A DNA stretch of 64,000 bases from Corynebacterium haematomassiliense (GTDB lineage: Bacteria; Actinomycetota; Actinomycetes; Mycobacteriales; Mycobacteriaceae). Position 1 is the stretch's first letter. Each line of letters starts with the position of its first letter. Position numbers and translations under genes: made by a program. Positions 25,817 to 35,873 of this stretch are shown here, piece after piece. The DNA is taken from assembly GCF_013978595.1 (NCBI RefSeq), contig NZ_JACDTZ010000001.1:682001-746000 (forward strand), given 5' to 3'. The notes below the pieces were generated by a model. That model saw nothing but the letters and a program-made list of their open reading frames with translations. It did not search any database and was not told the DNA's origin.

Positions 25817-27376
25817 GTGACTGCCCCAGATGATCTCTCCCCTCACCTTCCCGCAGTTGCCCAGGCGCTTGCCGCAGAACTCGACGCGGCGGGTTTCAGC
25901 GCCGACGGCGTCGCGGCCCACCTCGGCCCGGAGGCGACCGAGGCGCTCTACCGCCGTGAGCCGGGTGTCGTTCTGGCGGCGTGTTCCGACGACGCGCGCT
26001 TGTCGCGCCTGATCCGGTTCTTCCTGCTGCGCCGCCCCGCCACAGCGGAGGCGTTGAGCGACATGCTCACCCCGAAACTTGCGCTTTCGCTTATCGACGA
26101 CCACCTGGTCCTGCCCGTCGCCGACTCGTCCACGTACCGCATCGCCGTTGACGTGCGCCCCCACGTGGTGGCCGGCAAGCCGAGGCTGGTGCTCTCCGAC
26201 CTCGACGCGTCCATGACGGACCACGTCCCGGGCCGCGACCACGTCCTCGGCGTCGGCTCGGCGTCGCTGTCGCTGCTGTCCGCGACACCGTGCACTCCGG
26301 TGGATTCGGTGCTGGATTTGGGCACCGGCTCCGGCATCCAGGCGCTCGCGCAGGCGGACGCCGCCACGCGCGTGGTGGCCACGGACGTCCACGCCCGCGC
26401 GCTGCAGTTCGCCGAGGCGACCATGCGGGCGAACGGGGTGGACAACGTGGAGTTGCGCGAGGGCGCATGGTTCGAGCCGGTGCAAGGCGAGAGATTCGAC
26501 CGCATCGTGGCCAACCCGCCGTTTGTGGTGGGGCTACCGGAGGTGGGGCATGTCTACCGCGATTCTGGTTTGGACCTCGACGGCGCAACTGAGCTGGTGC
26601 TCGGCCAGGCGCCGGAGCACCTCGCCGAGGGCGGCCGCGCGTTCATCCTTGGTTCGTGGGTGCATGTGCTCGACCAGTCCTGGCAGGCCAGGGTCGCGTC
26701 CTGGCTGCCGTCCCACGGCGTGAGCGCCTGGGTGCTGCAGCGCGATGTGGTCGATCCCGGCATGTACGTCTCCACGTGGCTGCGCGACGAATCCATCGAT
26801 CCGCGCTCTGACGAGGGCGTCGCGCGCACCGTGCAGTGGCTGGACCACTTTGCCGACAACGACGTCCACGCAGTGGGCTTCGGCTGGATCCTCCTGGAAG
26901 ACATCGGCGACGCTCCCAGCGAGATCACCTGCGAGGAACTGTCCCAGCCGTTCACAGACCCGCTCGGCCCGGAAGCGGAAGAGTACTTCACCCGCACCGC
27001 CTGGCTGCGCGGCAAGGACCGCGACGACGTCCTCGACGCGAACTATGTGGTCCGGCCGACGGTAGCGCTGGAAGACATCAAGCTCGCCGACACCGAGCTC
27101 GGGATGGGGTTCGCCGATGAAACACTGCGCATCACCCGCACCGACGGGCCGCGGTTTTCCCACACCATCGACGCTGGCATCCTCTCGCTGATCTCGGGAC
27201 TGCACCCGAACGGACTGCCGTTACGGGACGTTGTCAGCCTGTACGCGGCATCGCGCGGGCTGGGGCAACCGGAGGACGTCGACAAACTTGAAGCGGATGC
27301 GGCGGGCGCTGTGGTTGACCTTGTGCGCCACGGGCTGATCCTTCCCGCTGAAATTGCGCAATTGACTCACCTTTAA
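25817..27376 (+). CDS. class I SAM-dependent methyltransferase, HemK-like with extra N- and C-terminal domains
   Basis: A 519-residue protein. A helical N-terminal region (1-130) precedes a Rossmann methyltransferase with [12 protein letters not shown] (motif I), ATDVHARAL (acidic ribose ligand) and the NPPF motif (VANPPFVVG) of N-methylating enzymes acting on amides or exocyclic amines. A C-terminal region of about 200 residues is peculiar to the actinobacterial branch. It may modify a protein glutamine or RNA; the target is unknown. GTG start with AGGAG upstream. Followed 16 bases later by dtd. Confidence 0.82.
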   Translation: MTAPDDLSPHLPAVAQALAAELDAAGFSADGVAAHLGPEATEALYRREPGVVLAACSDDARLSRLIRFFLLRRPATAEALSDMLTPKLALSLIDDHLVLPVADSSTYRIAVDVRPHVVAGKPRLVLSDLDASMTDHVPGRDHVLGVGSASLSLLSATPCTPVDSVLDLGTGSGIQALAQADAATRVVATDVHARALQFAEATMRANGVDNVELREGAWFEPVQGERFDRIVANPPFVVGLPEVGHVYRDSGLDLDGATELVLGQAPEHLAEGGRAFILGSWVHVLDQSWQARVASWLPSHGVSAWVLQRDVVDPGMYVSTWLRDESIDPRSDEGVARTVQWLDHFADNDVHAVGFGWILLEDIGDAPSEITCEELSQPFTDPLGPEAEEYFTRTAWLRGKDRDDVLDANYVVRPTVALEDIKLADTELGMGFADETLRITRTDGPRFSHTIDAGILSLISGLHPNGLPLRDVVSLYAASRGLGQPEDVDKLEADAAGAVVDLVRHGLILPAEIAQLTHL

Positions 27377-27392
27377 ACAGAACGGAGCAGCA

Positions 27393-27827
27393 ATGAAAGC
27401 AGTACTCACGCGTGTGACAAGCGCGTCCGTGACCGTGGACGGCGAGACCGTCGGTGCGATCGACTGTCCCGACACCGGCGGGATCCTCGCTCTCGTCGGC
27501 GCGGGCCGCGAGGACGCGGACGATGCGTGGGAGACGGTTGCGCGCAAGATCGCGGAACTGCGCATTCTCGACGGCGAACGGTCGGTGGAGGATGCTGACG
27601 CTCCGGTGCTGCTGGTCAGCCAGTTCACGTTGATGGGCCGCACGGCGAAAGGACGGCGCCCGTCCTGGAGCGACGCTGCACCTGGCGACGTCGCGGAACC
27701 GGTGATCGGCAATATTGCCGAGGCACTGCGCTCGCGCGGCATCCACGTCGAGGAAGGCCGATTTGGTGCGCATATGCAGGTCGAAAGCGTCAACGACGGT
27801 CCCTTCACCGTGATCGTCGAAGCGTGA
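27393..27827 (+). CDS. dtd: D-aminoacyl-tRNA deacylase
   Basis: A 144-residue DTD protein that removes D-amino acids from mischarged tRNA. Catalytic SQFTL is present ([10 protein letters not shown]), as is the second family loop, here [11 protein letters not shown] in place of the common NxGPVT. Length is typical. ATG with GGAGC upstream, in the same direction as the methyltransferase gene. Cytoplasmic proofreading role known from the family. Confidence 0.95.
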   Translation: MKAVLTRVTSASVTVDGETVGAIDCPDTGGILALVGAGREDADDAWETVARKIAELRILDGERSVEDADAPVLLVSQFTLMGRTAKGRRPSWSDAAPGDVAEPVIGNIAEALRSRGIHVEEGRFGAHMQVESVNDGPFTVIVEA

Positions 27828-27850
27828 CCTGAATATATTTCCCGCGGGCG

Positions 27851-27876
27851 GGAACACTGGGCGACAGCTGAACGTT
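27851..27876 (+). promoter_or_regulatory. SigH-type promoter of sigB
   Basis: GGAACA, a 16-base spacer and CGTT match the corynebacterial SigH consensus (GGAAT/CA-N16-20-CGTT) 65 bases upstream of the sigB ATG. sigB control by SigH is established in C. glutamicum; use here is inferred. Confidence 0.6.
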
Positions 27877-27940
27877 GCCCATCTAGACTGCCCAGCTGTC
27901 CCACCCAGCTTTTCCACCTAGTCCGAGGAGGCGTTGCCAC

Positions 27941-28942
27941 ATGACCCAACCGGATCACGCTGCACAGGGAACCAAGGAATCCGAAGAGACCGTCGACCGC
28001 GGTAGCCGGAGGAACCAGACAAACGACAACCCTTCTGCGGACCTTGTTCGCGTCTACCTCAACGGCATCGGCAAGACTGCCCTCCTCAACGCTGAGGAGG
28101 AGGTCGAACTCGCCCAGCAGATCGAGGTCGGCTTGTACGCGCAGCGCCTTTTGGACGATCCGGAGGTGAAGCTCACCCGCGCGAAGAAGCGCGACCTGAA
28201 GATTCTGGCGAAGGAAGGCCGCAAGGCGCGCGCCCACCTGCTGGAAGCCAACCTGCGCCTCGTGGTGTCGCTGGCGAAGCGCTACACCGGCCGCGGCATG
28301 CCGCTTCTGGACCTGATCCAGGAAGGCAACCTGGGCCTGATCCGCGCGATGGAGAAGTTCGACTACTCCAAGGGCTTCAAATTCTCCACCTACGCCACGT
28401 GGTGGATCCGCCAGGCGATCACGCGAGGCATGGCGGACCAGTCCCGCACGATCCGCCTCCCAGTCCATCTGGTGGAGCAGGTGAACAAGCTGTCCCGCAT
28501 CCGCCGTGAGATGTACCAGTCCCTGGGCCGCGAGCCCACGAACGAGGAGCTGGCGGAGGAATCCGGCATCGAGGAATCCAAGATTGAGATGCTGCTGCGC
28601 CAGTCGCGTGACCCGGTGAGCTTGGACATGCCGGTCGGTGCCGACGAGGAGGCGCCGCTGGGCGACTTCATCGAAGACGCCGAGGCCACCGATGCCGAGG
28701 ACGCGGTGGTGACCACCCTGCGCCACGACGATATCGAGGACATCATTAACGGCCTCGAGCAGCGCGAGCAGGACGTCATCCGCATGCGCTACGGCTTGAC
28801 CGACGGCGTGCCGCGCACCCTGGACCAGATCGGCCGCCAGTTCGGCCTGTCGCGCGAGCGCGTCCGCCAGATCGAACGCGAAGTGATGGCGAAGCTGCGC
28901 GCCGGCGAGCGTGCCGACCGCCTGCGCGATTACGCGCTCTAA
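27941..28942 (+). CDS. sigB: RNA polymerase sigma factor SigB
   Basis: A 333-residue group 2 sigma factor, primary-like but without the Lys-rich N-terminus of SigA. Regions 1.2 ([10 protein letters not shown]), 2 ([44 protein letters not shown]), 3 and 4 ([13 protein letters not shown]) are complete. It serves genes of stress and transition to stationary phase. Strong GAGGAGG before the ATG. Followed by dtxR and galE, a hallmark order of Corynebacterium. Confidence 0.97.
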   Translation: MTQPDHAAQGTKESEETVDRGSRRNQTNDNPSADLVRVYLNGIGKTALLNAEEEVELAQQIEVGLYAQRLLDDPEVKLTRAKKRDLKILAKEGRKARAHLLEANLRLVVSLAKRYTGRGMPLLDLIQEGNLGLIRAMEKFDYSKGFKFSTYATWWIRQAITRGMADQSRTIRLPVHLVEQVNKLSRIRREMYQSLGREPTNEELAEESGIEESKIEMLLRQSRDPVSLDMPVGADEEAPLGDFIEDAEATDAEDAVVTTLRHDDIEDIINGLEQREQDVIRMRYGLTDGVPRTLDQIGRQFGLSRERVRQIEREVMAKLRAGERADRLRDYAL

Positions 28943-29016
28943 GCTGCCGCAGTCAGCACACGTTTACAGCCCAGCGCCCCGCATGAGGTTCACCGGTACC
29001 GCCGCGGGTGCTGGGC

Positions 29017-29022
29017 TACAGT
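29017..29022 (+). promoter_or_regulatory. candidate -10 box of dtxR
   Basis: TACAGT lies about 57 bases before the dtxR start in the 137-base gap after sigB. No good -35 is seen. The same gap holds complementary GCCCAGC and GCTGGGC arms that may fold as a sigB terminator. Confidence 0.35.
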
Positions 29023-29079
29023 GTTGCCACATGGTTTTTGGACCCCGAGCCAGCACCGCGATTGGAAGGGAGCATCACA

Positions 29080-29757
29080 GTGCGTGACCTCGTTGACACC
29101 ACAGAGATGTATCTGCGCACCGTCTACGAACTGGAAGAGGAAGGCATTACGCCGCTGCGCGCGCGAATCGCGGAACGCCTCGAGCAATCCGGCCCCACCG
29201 TCTCGCAGACGGTGGCTCGCATGGAGCGCGACGGACTGATCGTGGTCGAGCACGACCGCTCCCTGTCGCTGACCGATGAGGGGCGCCGGCGCGCCACCGC
29301 CGTGATGCGCAAGCACCGTCTTGCAGAGCGCCTGCTTACGGACGTGCTGAAGCTGGACCTCGCCCAGGTCCACGAGGAGGCGTGCCGGTGGGAGCACGTC
29401 ATGAGCGAAGATGTGGAGCGCCGCGTCGTCGCGGTGCTGGACAACGCGGACCGCTCCCCCTTCGGCAACCCAATCCCCGCACTCGACGAGCTCGGCGCAG
29501 CCGCCAGCACCGCCGACCAAGCGGGCACCCGCGCCAGCGACCTCCGGCTCAAGGAACCTGTGCGCGCAAAGGTGGTGCAGATCAGCGAGATCCTGCAGGA
29601 CGGCGCACTGCCAAGGGCCGCCGGCCAATTGGTGGGCCAGACGGTGGAACTGCAGCCGCTGGAAGACGGCGCACTGGAGGTGTCCACAGATAAGGGTGAG
29701 ACTTTCGTTCTCACCGCGGATGTCTCGCATGCCCTTCGCGTGGAGCGCGAAGACTAG
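29080..29757 (+). CDS. dtxR: iron-dependent transcriptional repressor DtxR
   Basis: A 225-residue DtxR. The N-terminal winged helix ([37 protein letters not shown]) is nearly identical to diphtheria DtxR. The metal-binding segment KHRLAERLL...[15 protein letters not shown] ([11 protein letters not shown]) and the SPFGNPIP loop follow, then an SH3-like C-terminal domain after an Ala-rich linker. It represses iron-uptake genes when Fe(II) is bound. GTG 29080 is used because GGAAGGGAG lies upstream and homology starts here. Confidence 0.98.
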   Translation: MRDLVDTTEMYLRTVYELEEEGITPLRARIAERLEQSGPTVSQTVARMERDGLIVVEHDRSLSLTDEGRRRATAVMRKHRLAERLLTDVLKLDLAQVHEEACRWEHVMSEDVERRVVAVLDNADRSPFGNPIPALDELGAAASTADQAGTRASDLRLKEPVRAKVVQISEILQDGALPRAAGQLVGQTVELQPLEDGALEVSTDKGETFVLTADVSHALRVERED

Positions 29758-29777
29758 CCAGCACGGAAAGGACTGCC

Positions 29778-30767
29778 ATGAAGCTTGTTGTCACCGGCGG
29801 CGCCGGCTACGTGGGCAGCGTATGCGCTGCCACCCTGCTCGAAGCGGGACACGAAGTGATCGTCGTGGACGATCTGTCCACCGGCAACCGTTACGCCGTT
29901 CCGGAAGGCGCCACGTTTGTCGAAGGTGAGATCCGCGACGTCATCGACGATGTGCTCGCCGCAGACGGCGCCGCACCGGTGGACGGCGTGCTGCATTTTG
30001 CGGCGAGGTCCCTTGTCGGCGAGTCCATGGAGGACCCCGCCAAGTACTGGCACGGCAACCTCGACGTTTCGCTGGCTCTGCTCGATGCGATGCGCCGCCA
30101 CGGTGCGAATTCGCTGGTCTTTTCCTCCACTGCCGCCACCTACGGAGAACCTGACGTGGTGCCGATTACGGAGGACGCTCCCACCCGGCCGACCAACCCG
30201 TACGGCGCGACGAAGTTGGCCATCGATGACGCCATCACCTCTTACTGCAACGCCTACGGCCTTGGCGCAACCAGCCTGCGCTACTTCAACGTCGCCGGCG
30301 CGTACAACGGCATCGGCGAAAACCACATCACGGAGACGCACCTGATCCCCATCGTGCTGCAGGTGGCAATGGGCTACCGCGACAAGATCATGATGTACGG
30401 CGACGACTGGCCCACGAAGGATGGCACGTGCGTGCGCGATTACATCCATATCCGGGACCTCGCAGACGCGCACGTGCTCGCGCTTGAAGCCAACTCCCCC
30501 GGCACGCACCAGATCTACAACTTGGGCTCCGGCGACGGGTACTCCGTTCGCGAGGTGGTCGAGGTTTGCCGCGAGGTCACCGGCCACCCAATCCCGGCGG
30601 AGGTGGCGCCGCGCCGTGCAGGCGACCCGGCGACGCTGATCGCGTCCTCGGAGAAGATCCGCGACGCCCTCGGATGGAACCCGACGCGGACGCAGCTGCG
30701 CACCATCGTCGAAGACGCCTGGGAGTTCACCCGCCAGCTCGGGGACCGGTCGCATTCCGCACGCTAG
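29778..30767 (+). CDS. galE: UDP-glucose 4-epimerase
   Basis: A 329-residue short-chain dehydrogenase-type epimerase. GGAGYVGS (7-14) binds NAD, the catalytic pair is SST and YGATK (Tyr/Lys about 143/147), and the C-terminal substrate part with [12 protein letters not shown] is typical. It interconverts UDP-glucose and UDP-galactose for cell-wall galactan. It lies 20 bases after dtxR, as in other corynebacteria. Confidence 0.97.
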   Translation: MKLVVTGGAGYVGSVCAATLLEAGHEVIVVDDLSTGNRYAVPEGATFVEGEIRDVIDDVLAADGAAPVDGVLHFAARSLVGESMEDPAKYWHGNLDVSLALLDAMRRHGANSLVFSSTAATYGEPDVVPITEDAPTRPTNPYGATKLAIDDAITSYCNAYGLGATSLRYFNVAGAYNGIGENHITETHLIPIVLQVAMGYRDKIMMYGDDWPTKDGTCVRDYIHIRDLADAHVLALEANSPGTHQIYNLGSGDGYSVREVVEVCREVTGHPIPAEVAPRRAGDPATLIASSEKIRDALGWNPTRTQLRTIVEDAWEFTRQLGDRSHSAR

Positions 30768-30774
30768 ACGCGCA

Positions 30775-31926
30775 TTACCCCTCGAGCTCGCTCCAGGTGT
30801 CTAGGCACCCCTGGCGACACAGCTCGAGTAGTGAATGGCCCTGCCCGATGTCCAACACGCCGCCCAACAACGCGGTCAAGTTGTGCCCCGGCAGCTCCCC
30901 CTCTGCACACTCCAGCGCCGCGCTGGCCCAACCGATGAGTCCCTGCGACAAGGCGATCATGGCCCACAGGCACAGCGCGTTCGCCCTGATTTCCCCGCGG
31001 AAATTGCGCGCGATGGTCAACAGCACCGCTCCGGCCGCCCGCGGGCGTTCCAGCGCGTCGAGAATGAGGAAGTCGCGCAATCTACTTCCAGACAGCATGG
31101 CGGCGAACAGCTCGACGTCGTCCTGGCTGGTAAACACGTCGTCGATAATGAGGCTGCCGTCGATGTCGATCAGCCCCGCGTTCGGTGCGGCGGCGTAGAC
31201 GCTACATGCTCTTTTGATCTGGACCCGCGCGGCTTTCGGAGCCATCTTCACCAGTTGGAACAATTCAGCGCCGCGCGTGTACGCGGCGGGCGCGAGAGCC
31301 TCCCCTGTCTCCACATCAGGCTCGAAGACCGGGGCAAAGTGGGAGAACACTTCGCCCTTGTGCAGCTCCGGCAGCACTCCGTGGTCGATCAACGGGCGCA
31401 TCGGTTCTGCCGCTGCCACCGAGGTCACCGTGCCTTGTTCGTAGCCCGCGCTCCATTCCCAGACTGCACTGGCGGTGTCCGGGTCGGGTCCGAACACCAA
31501 CTGGTAGTGCGTGCCGTCGGCGATTTCGGAGACGATCCAGCAGGCTTCGACGATCTCGCCGAATGCGTCCGCCGCCATTCGCAACCCTTCCGCAGCCACC
31601 GCAACCATTTGGGACTCCGGCACCCGAGTGACAATTACGGCAAAGGTGGCCACATGTCGGGCGAGAGGGATGCGTTGCAGTGCGCGTTGAATACTCTCGG
31701 TGCTTCCCACGTCGGCGTCGAGGTAGGCCCCGATTTCCAAGGTCGGTGAAGCTCCCGGTGGGCTGTACGCGTTGATGAGCACCACTGCCTCGTTTGGGAA
31801 GTAGCCGAGCGCGGCCGGGATGGAGGCGATGAGTTGTGCCGGCGAGCGGAGCAACTGCGCGCTCGGGTACGGCGAGATCGGGCTGGTCGGATGGTTTGTT
31901 TCGTGCGGTTGTGGCTGAATATCCAT
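30775..31926 (-). CDS. DUF4192 family protein
   Basis: A 383-residue protein matching DUF4192, conserved in corynebacteria and relatives beside galE. The family start is LRSPAQLIASIPAALGYFP. The rest is a mixed alpha/beta protein with no TM helix, signal peptide or known active-site motif. ATG 31926 is chosen on family similarity; no clear ribosome site is seen, and ATG 31962 would add 12 residues. Convergent with galE at seven bases. Function unknown. Confidence 0.8.
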   Translation of the reverse strand: MDIQPQPHETNHPTSPISPYPSAQLLRSPAQLIASIPAALGYFPNEAVVLINAYSPPGASPTLEIGAYLDADVGSTESIQRALQRIPLARHVATFAVIVTRVPESQMVAVAAEGLRMAADAFGEIVEACWIVSEIADGTHYQLVFGPDPDTASAVWEWSAGYEQGTVTSVAAAEPMRPLIDHGVLPELHKGEVFSHFAPVFEPDVETGEALAPAAYTRGAELFQLVKMAPKAARVQIKRACSVYAAAPNAGLIDIDGSLIIDDVFTSQDDVELFAAMLSGSRLRDFLILDALERPRAAGAVLLTIARNFRGEIRANALCLWAMIALSQGLIGWASAALECAEGELPGHNLTALLGGVLDIGQGHSLLELCRQGCLDTWSELEG

Positions 31927-32127
31927 AACTGTTAGACGCTCGAAGGGGCGCACCGGTTCCATGCGGGAGCGAAGTTTTCTTCACACCTCTTCGTACGCAA
32001 CCCTTAAGGCCGTGGGTGCCAACTTCCGGTTGCGGGTCGGGCACAATGGAATACTCCGCGACGCCAACCGTTGTGTGGGTGGAGCACGAAAGCCGGGAAG
32101 GCGAGCAATTTCAGGAGGCCGAAGACC

Positions 32128-33201
32128 ATGACGCAGGAACGTCGTATGTACGAACTTGAGTACCCCGCGCCGCAGGTGAGCGGGGAGGCAAACAACGGCC
32201 CTGCCCTTATTGTCGCGATGCACGGCTACGCCGATGCGGGCCACGCCATTGAGTCCGCGGCCGACCACTTGAAGGCCGCGCTGGAGTCGCGCACAGTGGC
32301 GACGTTTAGCAACGACGAGCTGATCGATTACCGCTCCCGCCGGCCGACGGTGACGTTGTCGCACGCCGAAATCACCGATGTTGCGGACCTGCAACTAGAT
32401 ATGCGCGTCGTTCGCGACGAGAAGGGCCAGTCCTTCCTTCTCCTCTCCGGCCCGGAGCCGGACCTGCGCTGGGAGGCTTTTAGTAGTGCGGTGGCGGATC
32501 TCGCGGACCGGTTTGGCGTAAGCAAGACCATCTGCCTTTATGCGGCTCCGATGGGTGCTCCGCACACCCGCCCGCTGGTGGTTTCCGCCCACGGCAACGA
32601 CCGCGAGTTGGTCGGCTCCATGTTCACATTCGACGGCATGGTCAGCGTGCCTGGTTCCGCTTCGGTCTTTATCGAGCGGGAACTGCACAAGCGCGGCCGC
32701 CCGGTCGCCGGCTACACCGCGCACGTGCCGCACTACGTAGCGGCTTCGCCGTACCCTCACGCGACGTTCCAGCTGCTGCAGTCCGTGGAGGATTCCACCA
32801 AGCTGCAGTTCCCGCTGCGTTCCCTGGAGGCGGATATGCGCCGGGTGTCGCAGCAGCTGGCGGAGCAGACGCATAACTCGGACGAGATCACGAATGTGGT
32901 GCAGGCCCTGGAGGAGCACTACGACCGGGAGATGCAGGAGTACCGCGACCGCCACCCGCAGGCGATGATGCCGGGCGAGGCACAGATGCCTAGCGGCGAG
33001 GAGATCAGCGAGGCGTTTGAGAACTACCTCACCGCCATCGAGGACCGGGACCGCAACGAGCAGCGCAGCCTCCCCCACAGCGAGGAGACGGATCAGCGCC
33101 TGCGCGACCATTTCTTCATCGATCCTTCGGCTCCCGAGCGTTCGCTTGACGACGACCAAGGGGATTCCGACGGGGACGGCTACGGCGACGACCCCCGTTA
33201 G
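32128..33201 (+). CDS. PAC2 (proteasome assembly chaperone-like) family protein
   Basis: A 357-residue protein of the PAC2 superfamily, the actinobacterial branch of Rv2714. Seen: ALIVAMHGYADAG, FSNDELIDYRSRRP, APMGAPHTRP, and VPHYVAASPYPHATFQLL. A helical segment and an acidic disordered tail (DDDQGDSDGDGYGDDP) end the protein. Archaeal and eukaryotic relatives chaperone proteasome assembly, but corynebacteria lack a 20S proteasome, so the role is open. AGGAGG nine bases before the ATG. Confidence 0.85.
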   Translation: MTQERRMYELEYPAPQVSGEANNGPALIVAMHGYADAGHAIESAADHLKAALESRTVATFSNDELIDYRSRRPTVTLSHAEITDVADLQLDMRVVRDEKGQSFLLLSGPEPDLRWEAFSSAVADLADRFGVSKTICLYAAPMGAPHTRPLVVSAHGNDRELVGSMFTFDGMVSVPGSASVFIERELHKRGRPVAGYTAHVPHYVAASPYPHATFQLLQSVEDSTKLQFPLRSLEADMRRVSQQLAEQTHNSDEITNVVQALEEHYDREMQEYRDRHPQAMMPGEAQMPSGEEISEAFENYLTAIEDRDRNEQRSLPHSEETDQRLRDHFFIDPSAPERSLDDDQGDSDGDGYGDDPR

Positions 33202-33234
33202 CGTGTCGGCCGGTCGGCTACGGTGAATGCTGTG

Positions 33235-35775
33235 ATGCTGACCGATTTGCTTGAAGACATTGCGCAGGCCCCCGAATCGCTGTTCGAGGACGCCGTGTGG
33301 GACTCGTTCAATTCGTGGACGACATCCCGCGGCATCTCGCTGTATCCGGCGCAGGAGGAGGCGTCGCTCGCGCTGCTTGCGGGCGACAACGTCATCTTGG
33401 CCACCCCGACCGGCTCGGGGAAGTCGATGGTAGCCAACGCCGCGCACTTCATCGCGATGGCGCGCGGCCAGCGCACGTTTTACACCGCACCGATTAAGGC
33501 GCTGGTGAGCGAGAAGTTTTTCGCGCTGTGCGAGATTTTCGGCGCGGAGAACGTCGGCATGATGACGGGTGACGCGTCCGTGAACTCGAACGCTCCGATC
33601 ATCGCTGCCACCGCCGAGATCGTGGCCAACATCGCGCTGCGCGAAGGCAAGGACGCCCGGATCGACCAGGTGGTGATGGACGAGTTCCACTACTACTCGG
33701 AGCCGGAGCGCGGCTGGGCGTGGCAAGTACCGCTGCTGGAGCTGCCGAAGGCGCAGTTCCTTCTCATGTCCGCCACGTTGGGCGACACCGCCTGGCTGGA
33801 GAAGGACCTCACTGAGCGCACGGGCCGCAAGACCACGTACGTCGGCGGCGCGGAGCGCCCGGTGCCTTTGGACTTCCACTACGTGTTCTCCCCGGTGCAC
33901 GAGACCATCGAGGGGCTGCTCGAAGACAACAAGGCGCCAATTTACGTGGTGCACTTTTCCCAGCGCGAGGCCACGGAGCGGGCGCAGGCGCTGACGAGCA
34001 TGAACATCATCACGCCTGAGGAGAAGCAGCGCATCGCGGACGAGATCGGGGACTTCCGCTTTACGACGACCTTCGGCAAAACCCTGTCCAAACTGGTGCG
34101 CCGCGGCATCGGTGTGCACCACGCGGGCATGCTGCCGAAGTACCGCCGTCTGGTGGAGCGGCTCTCCCAGACCGGACTGCTAAAAGTCATCTGCGGCACC
34201 GACACCCTGGGCGTAGGCATTAACGTGCCGATCCGCACGGTGCTGATCACCGGCCTGGCCAAGTTCGACGGCACCCGCCAGCGCATCTTGAAGTCCCGCG
34301 AGTTCCACCAGATCGCCGGGCGTGCCGGACGTGCGGGCTACGACACCGAGGGCACAGTCGTGGTCGAGGCCCCGGAGCACGAGATCGAGAACGTGAAGCT
34401 GCGTCGCAAGGCAGGCGACGACCCGAAGAAGCTGAAGAAGATCCGCAAAAAGGCGGCACGCGACGGCGAGGTCAGCTGGTCCGAGAACACCTTCGAGCGT
34501 CTTAAGGTGGCCGAGCCGGAGGAGCTGACCAGCCAGTTCAAGGTGTCTAACTCGATGCTGCTCAATGTCGTCGCCCGCCCAGGCGACGGTTACGAGCACA
34601 TGCGCCATCTGCTGCGCACGAACCACGACCCGCGGGCGAAACAGAACCGCGACATCATCCAGGCGGTCAACCTGTTCCGCGGGCTGATCAACGCCGGGGT
34701 CGTCGAGCGCACGCCGGATTCTCCCGCGTACCGGCCATACACCCTGACCCAGGAGCTGGACCGCGATTTCGCGCTGAACCAGCCGCTGTCCCCTTTCGCG
34801 CTGGCGTTTCTCACGTTGCTGGACCCGGAGTCGGAGACCTACACGCTGGACGTGATTTCCGCGTTCGAGGCGATTTTGGACGACCCGCGCCAGCTGCTGC
34901 AGGCCCAGCAAACCGCCGCCCGCGGCGAGGAGATCGCGGCGCTGAAAGCCGAGGGCGTGGACTACACCGAGCGCATGGCGATCATCGAGGACGTGACCTA
35001 CCCCAAACCGCTCGCCGACGAGCTGGACGAGGCCTTCGACACGTTTACCCAGGGCAACCCCTGGGCCAAAGAATTCGAACTGTCGCCGAAGTCCGTGGTG
35101 CGCGACATGATCGAACACGCGATGACGTTCTCGGACCTCATTGCCACCTACGGGCTGGCCCGCTCCGAGGGCGTGGTGCTGCGCTACCTCACCGACGCGT
35201 GGCGCACCCTGTCCTACTCCATCCCGGACGCGTACATGAACGAGGAGCTGGAGGACATCGTCGTCTGGCTCGGCGAGTTGATCAGGCAGGTGGATTCCTC
35301 GCTCATCGACGAGTGGGCGCACATGACTGGAGACGACCAGCCGGTGAGCCAGGACACCATCGACCGCGAGCTCGCCTTCGGCGTGGAGGACCCCACGGCG
35401 CTTACTGCGAACCGCCGTGCCTTCACCATCATGGTGCGCAACTACTTCTTCCGCCTAGTGGAGCTGTTCGCCTACGAGAAGGAGGACCAGCTAGCGGAGA
35501 TGCTGGACTACCTGGAACCGGATGCGCGTGTGGACTGGCCGGCGGCGATGGACGACTACTTCGACGAGTACGCCGATGTGGACTTGGGCCCCGACGCGCG
35601 CGGGCCGGAGTTTTTCCGCCTTGCGGACACCACGGGCCGGTTCTGGGAGGTCTCGCAGATCATCAAGGACCCGGAGGGCGACAACGCCTTCCAGTTACAC
35701 GGCACTGTCGATCTGGATGCCTCCGATGAGGCCGGTGAAGTGCGGCTTTCCGCCTTGGTGGTCAAAGGGGGGTAA
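33235..35775 (+). CDS. SKI2-like DEAD/DEAH-box RNA helicase with DUF3516 domain
   Basis: An 846-residue superfamily 2 helicase: Walker A ATPTGSGKS, motif Ia TAPIKALVSEKF, Walker B MDEFHYY, motif III MSATLGD, and motifs V-VI (GVGINVPIRTVL, QIAGRAGRAGYD). The second half is the DUF3516 domain found in actinobacterial members. Ski2-like enzymes unwind or remodel RNA. ATG 33235 is chosen; in-frame GTGs at 33223 and 33232 are alternatives and no Shine-Dalgarno is evident. It is followed by an unrelated amino-acid catabolic pair. Confidence 0.88.
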   Translation: MLTDLLEDIAQAPESLFEDAVWDSFNSWTTSRGISLYPAQEEASLALLAGDNVILATPTGSGKSMVANAAHFIAMARGQRTFYTAPIKALVSEKFFALCEIFGAENVGMMTGDASVNSNAPIIAATAEIVANIALREGKDARIDQVVMDEFHYYSEPERGWAWQVPLLELPKAQFLLMSATLGDTAWLEKDLTERTGRKTTYVGGAERPVPLDFHYVFSPVHETIEGLLEDNKAPIYVVHFSQREATERAQALTSMNIITPEEKQRIADEIGDFRFTTTFGKTLSKLVRRGIGVHHAGMLPKYRRLVERLSQTGLLKVICGTDTLGVGINVPIRTVLITGLAKFDGTRQRILKSREFHQIAGRAGRAGYDTEGTVVVEAPEHEIENVKLRRKAGDDPKKLKKIRKKAARDGEVSWSENTFERLKVAEPEELTSQFKVSNSMLLNVVARPGDGYEHMRHLLRTNHDPRAKQNRDIIQAVNLFRGLINAGVVERTPDSPAYRPYTLTQELDRDFALNQPLSPFALAFLTLLDPESETYTLDVISAFEAILDDPRQLLQAQQTAARGEEIAALKAEGVDYTERMAIIEDVTYPKPLADELDEAFDTFTQGNPWAKEFELSPKSVVRDMIEHAMTFSDLIATYGLARSEGVVLRYLTDAWRTLSYSIPDAYMNEELEDIVVWLGELIRQVDSSLIDEWAHMTGDDQPVSQDTIDRELAFGVEDPTALTANRRAFTIMVRNYFFRLVELFAYEKEDQLAEMLDYLEPDARVDWPAAMDDYFDEYADVDLGPDARGPEFFRLADTTGRFWEVSQIIKDPEGDNAFQLHGTVDLDASDEAGEVRLSALVVKGG

Positions 35776-35873
35776 CCGAAGGGACGTCGATAGGCGAAAT
35801 GCGGGGCGGCGACGGATGCGCTGCGGTACATTGCCCTCAACACAATCGATTTTATTTGTGAGGAGGACCATAA

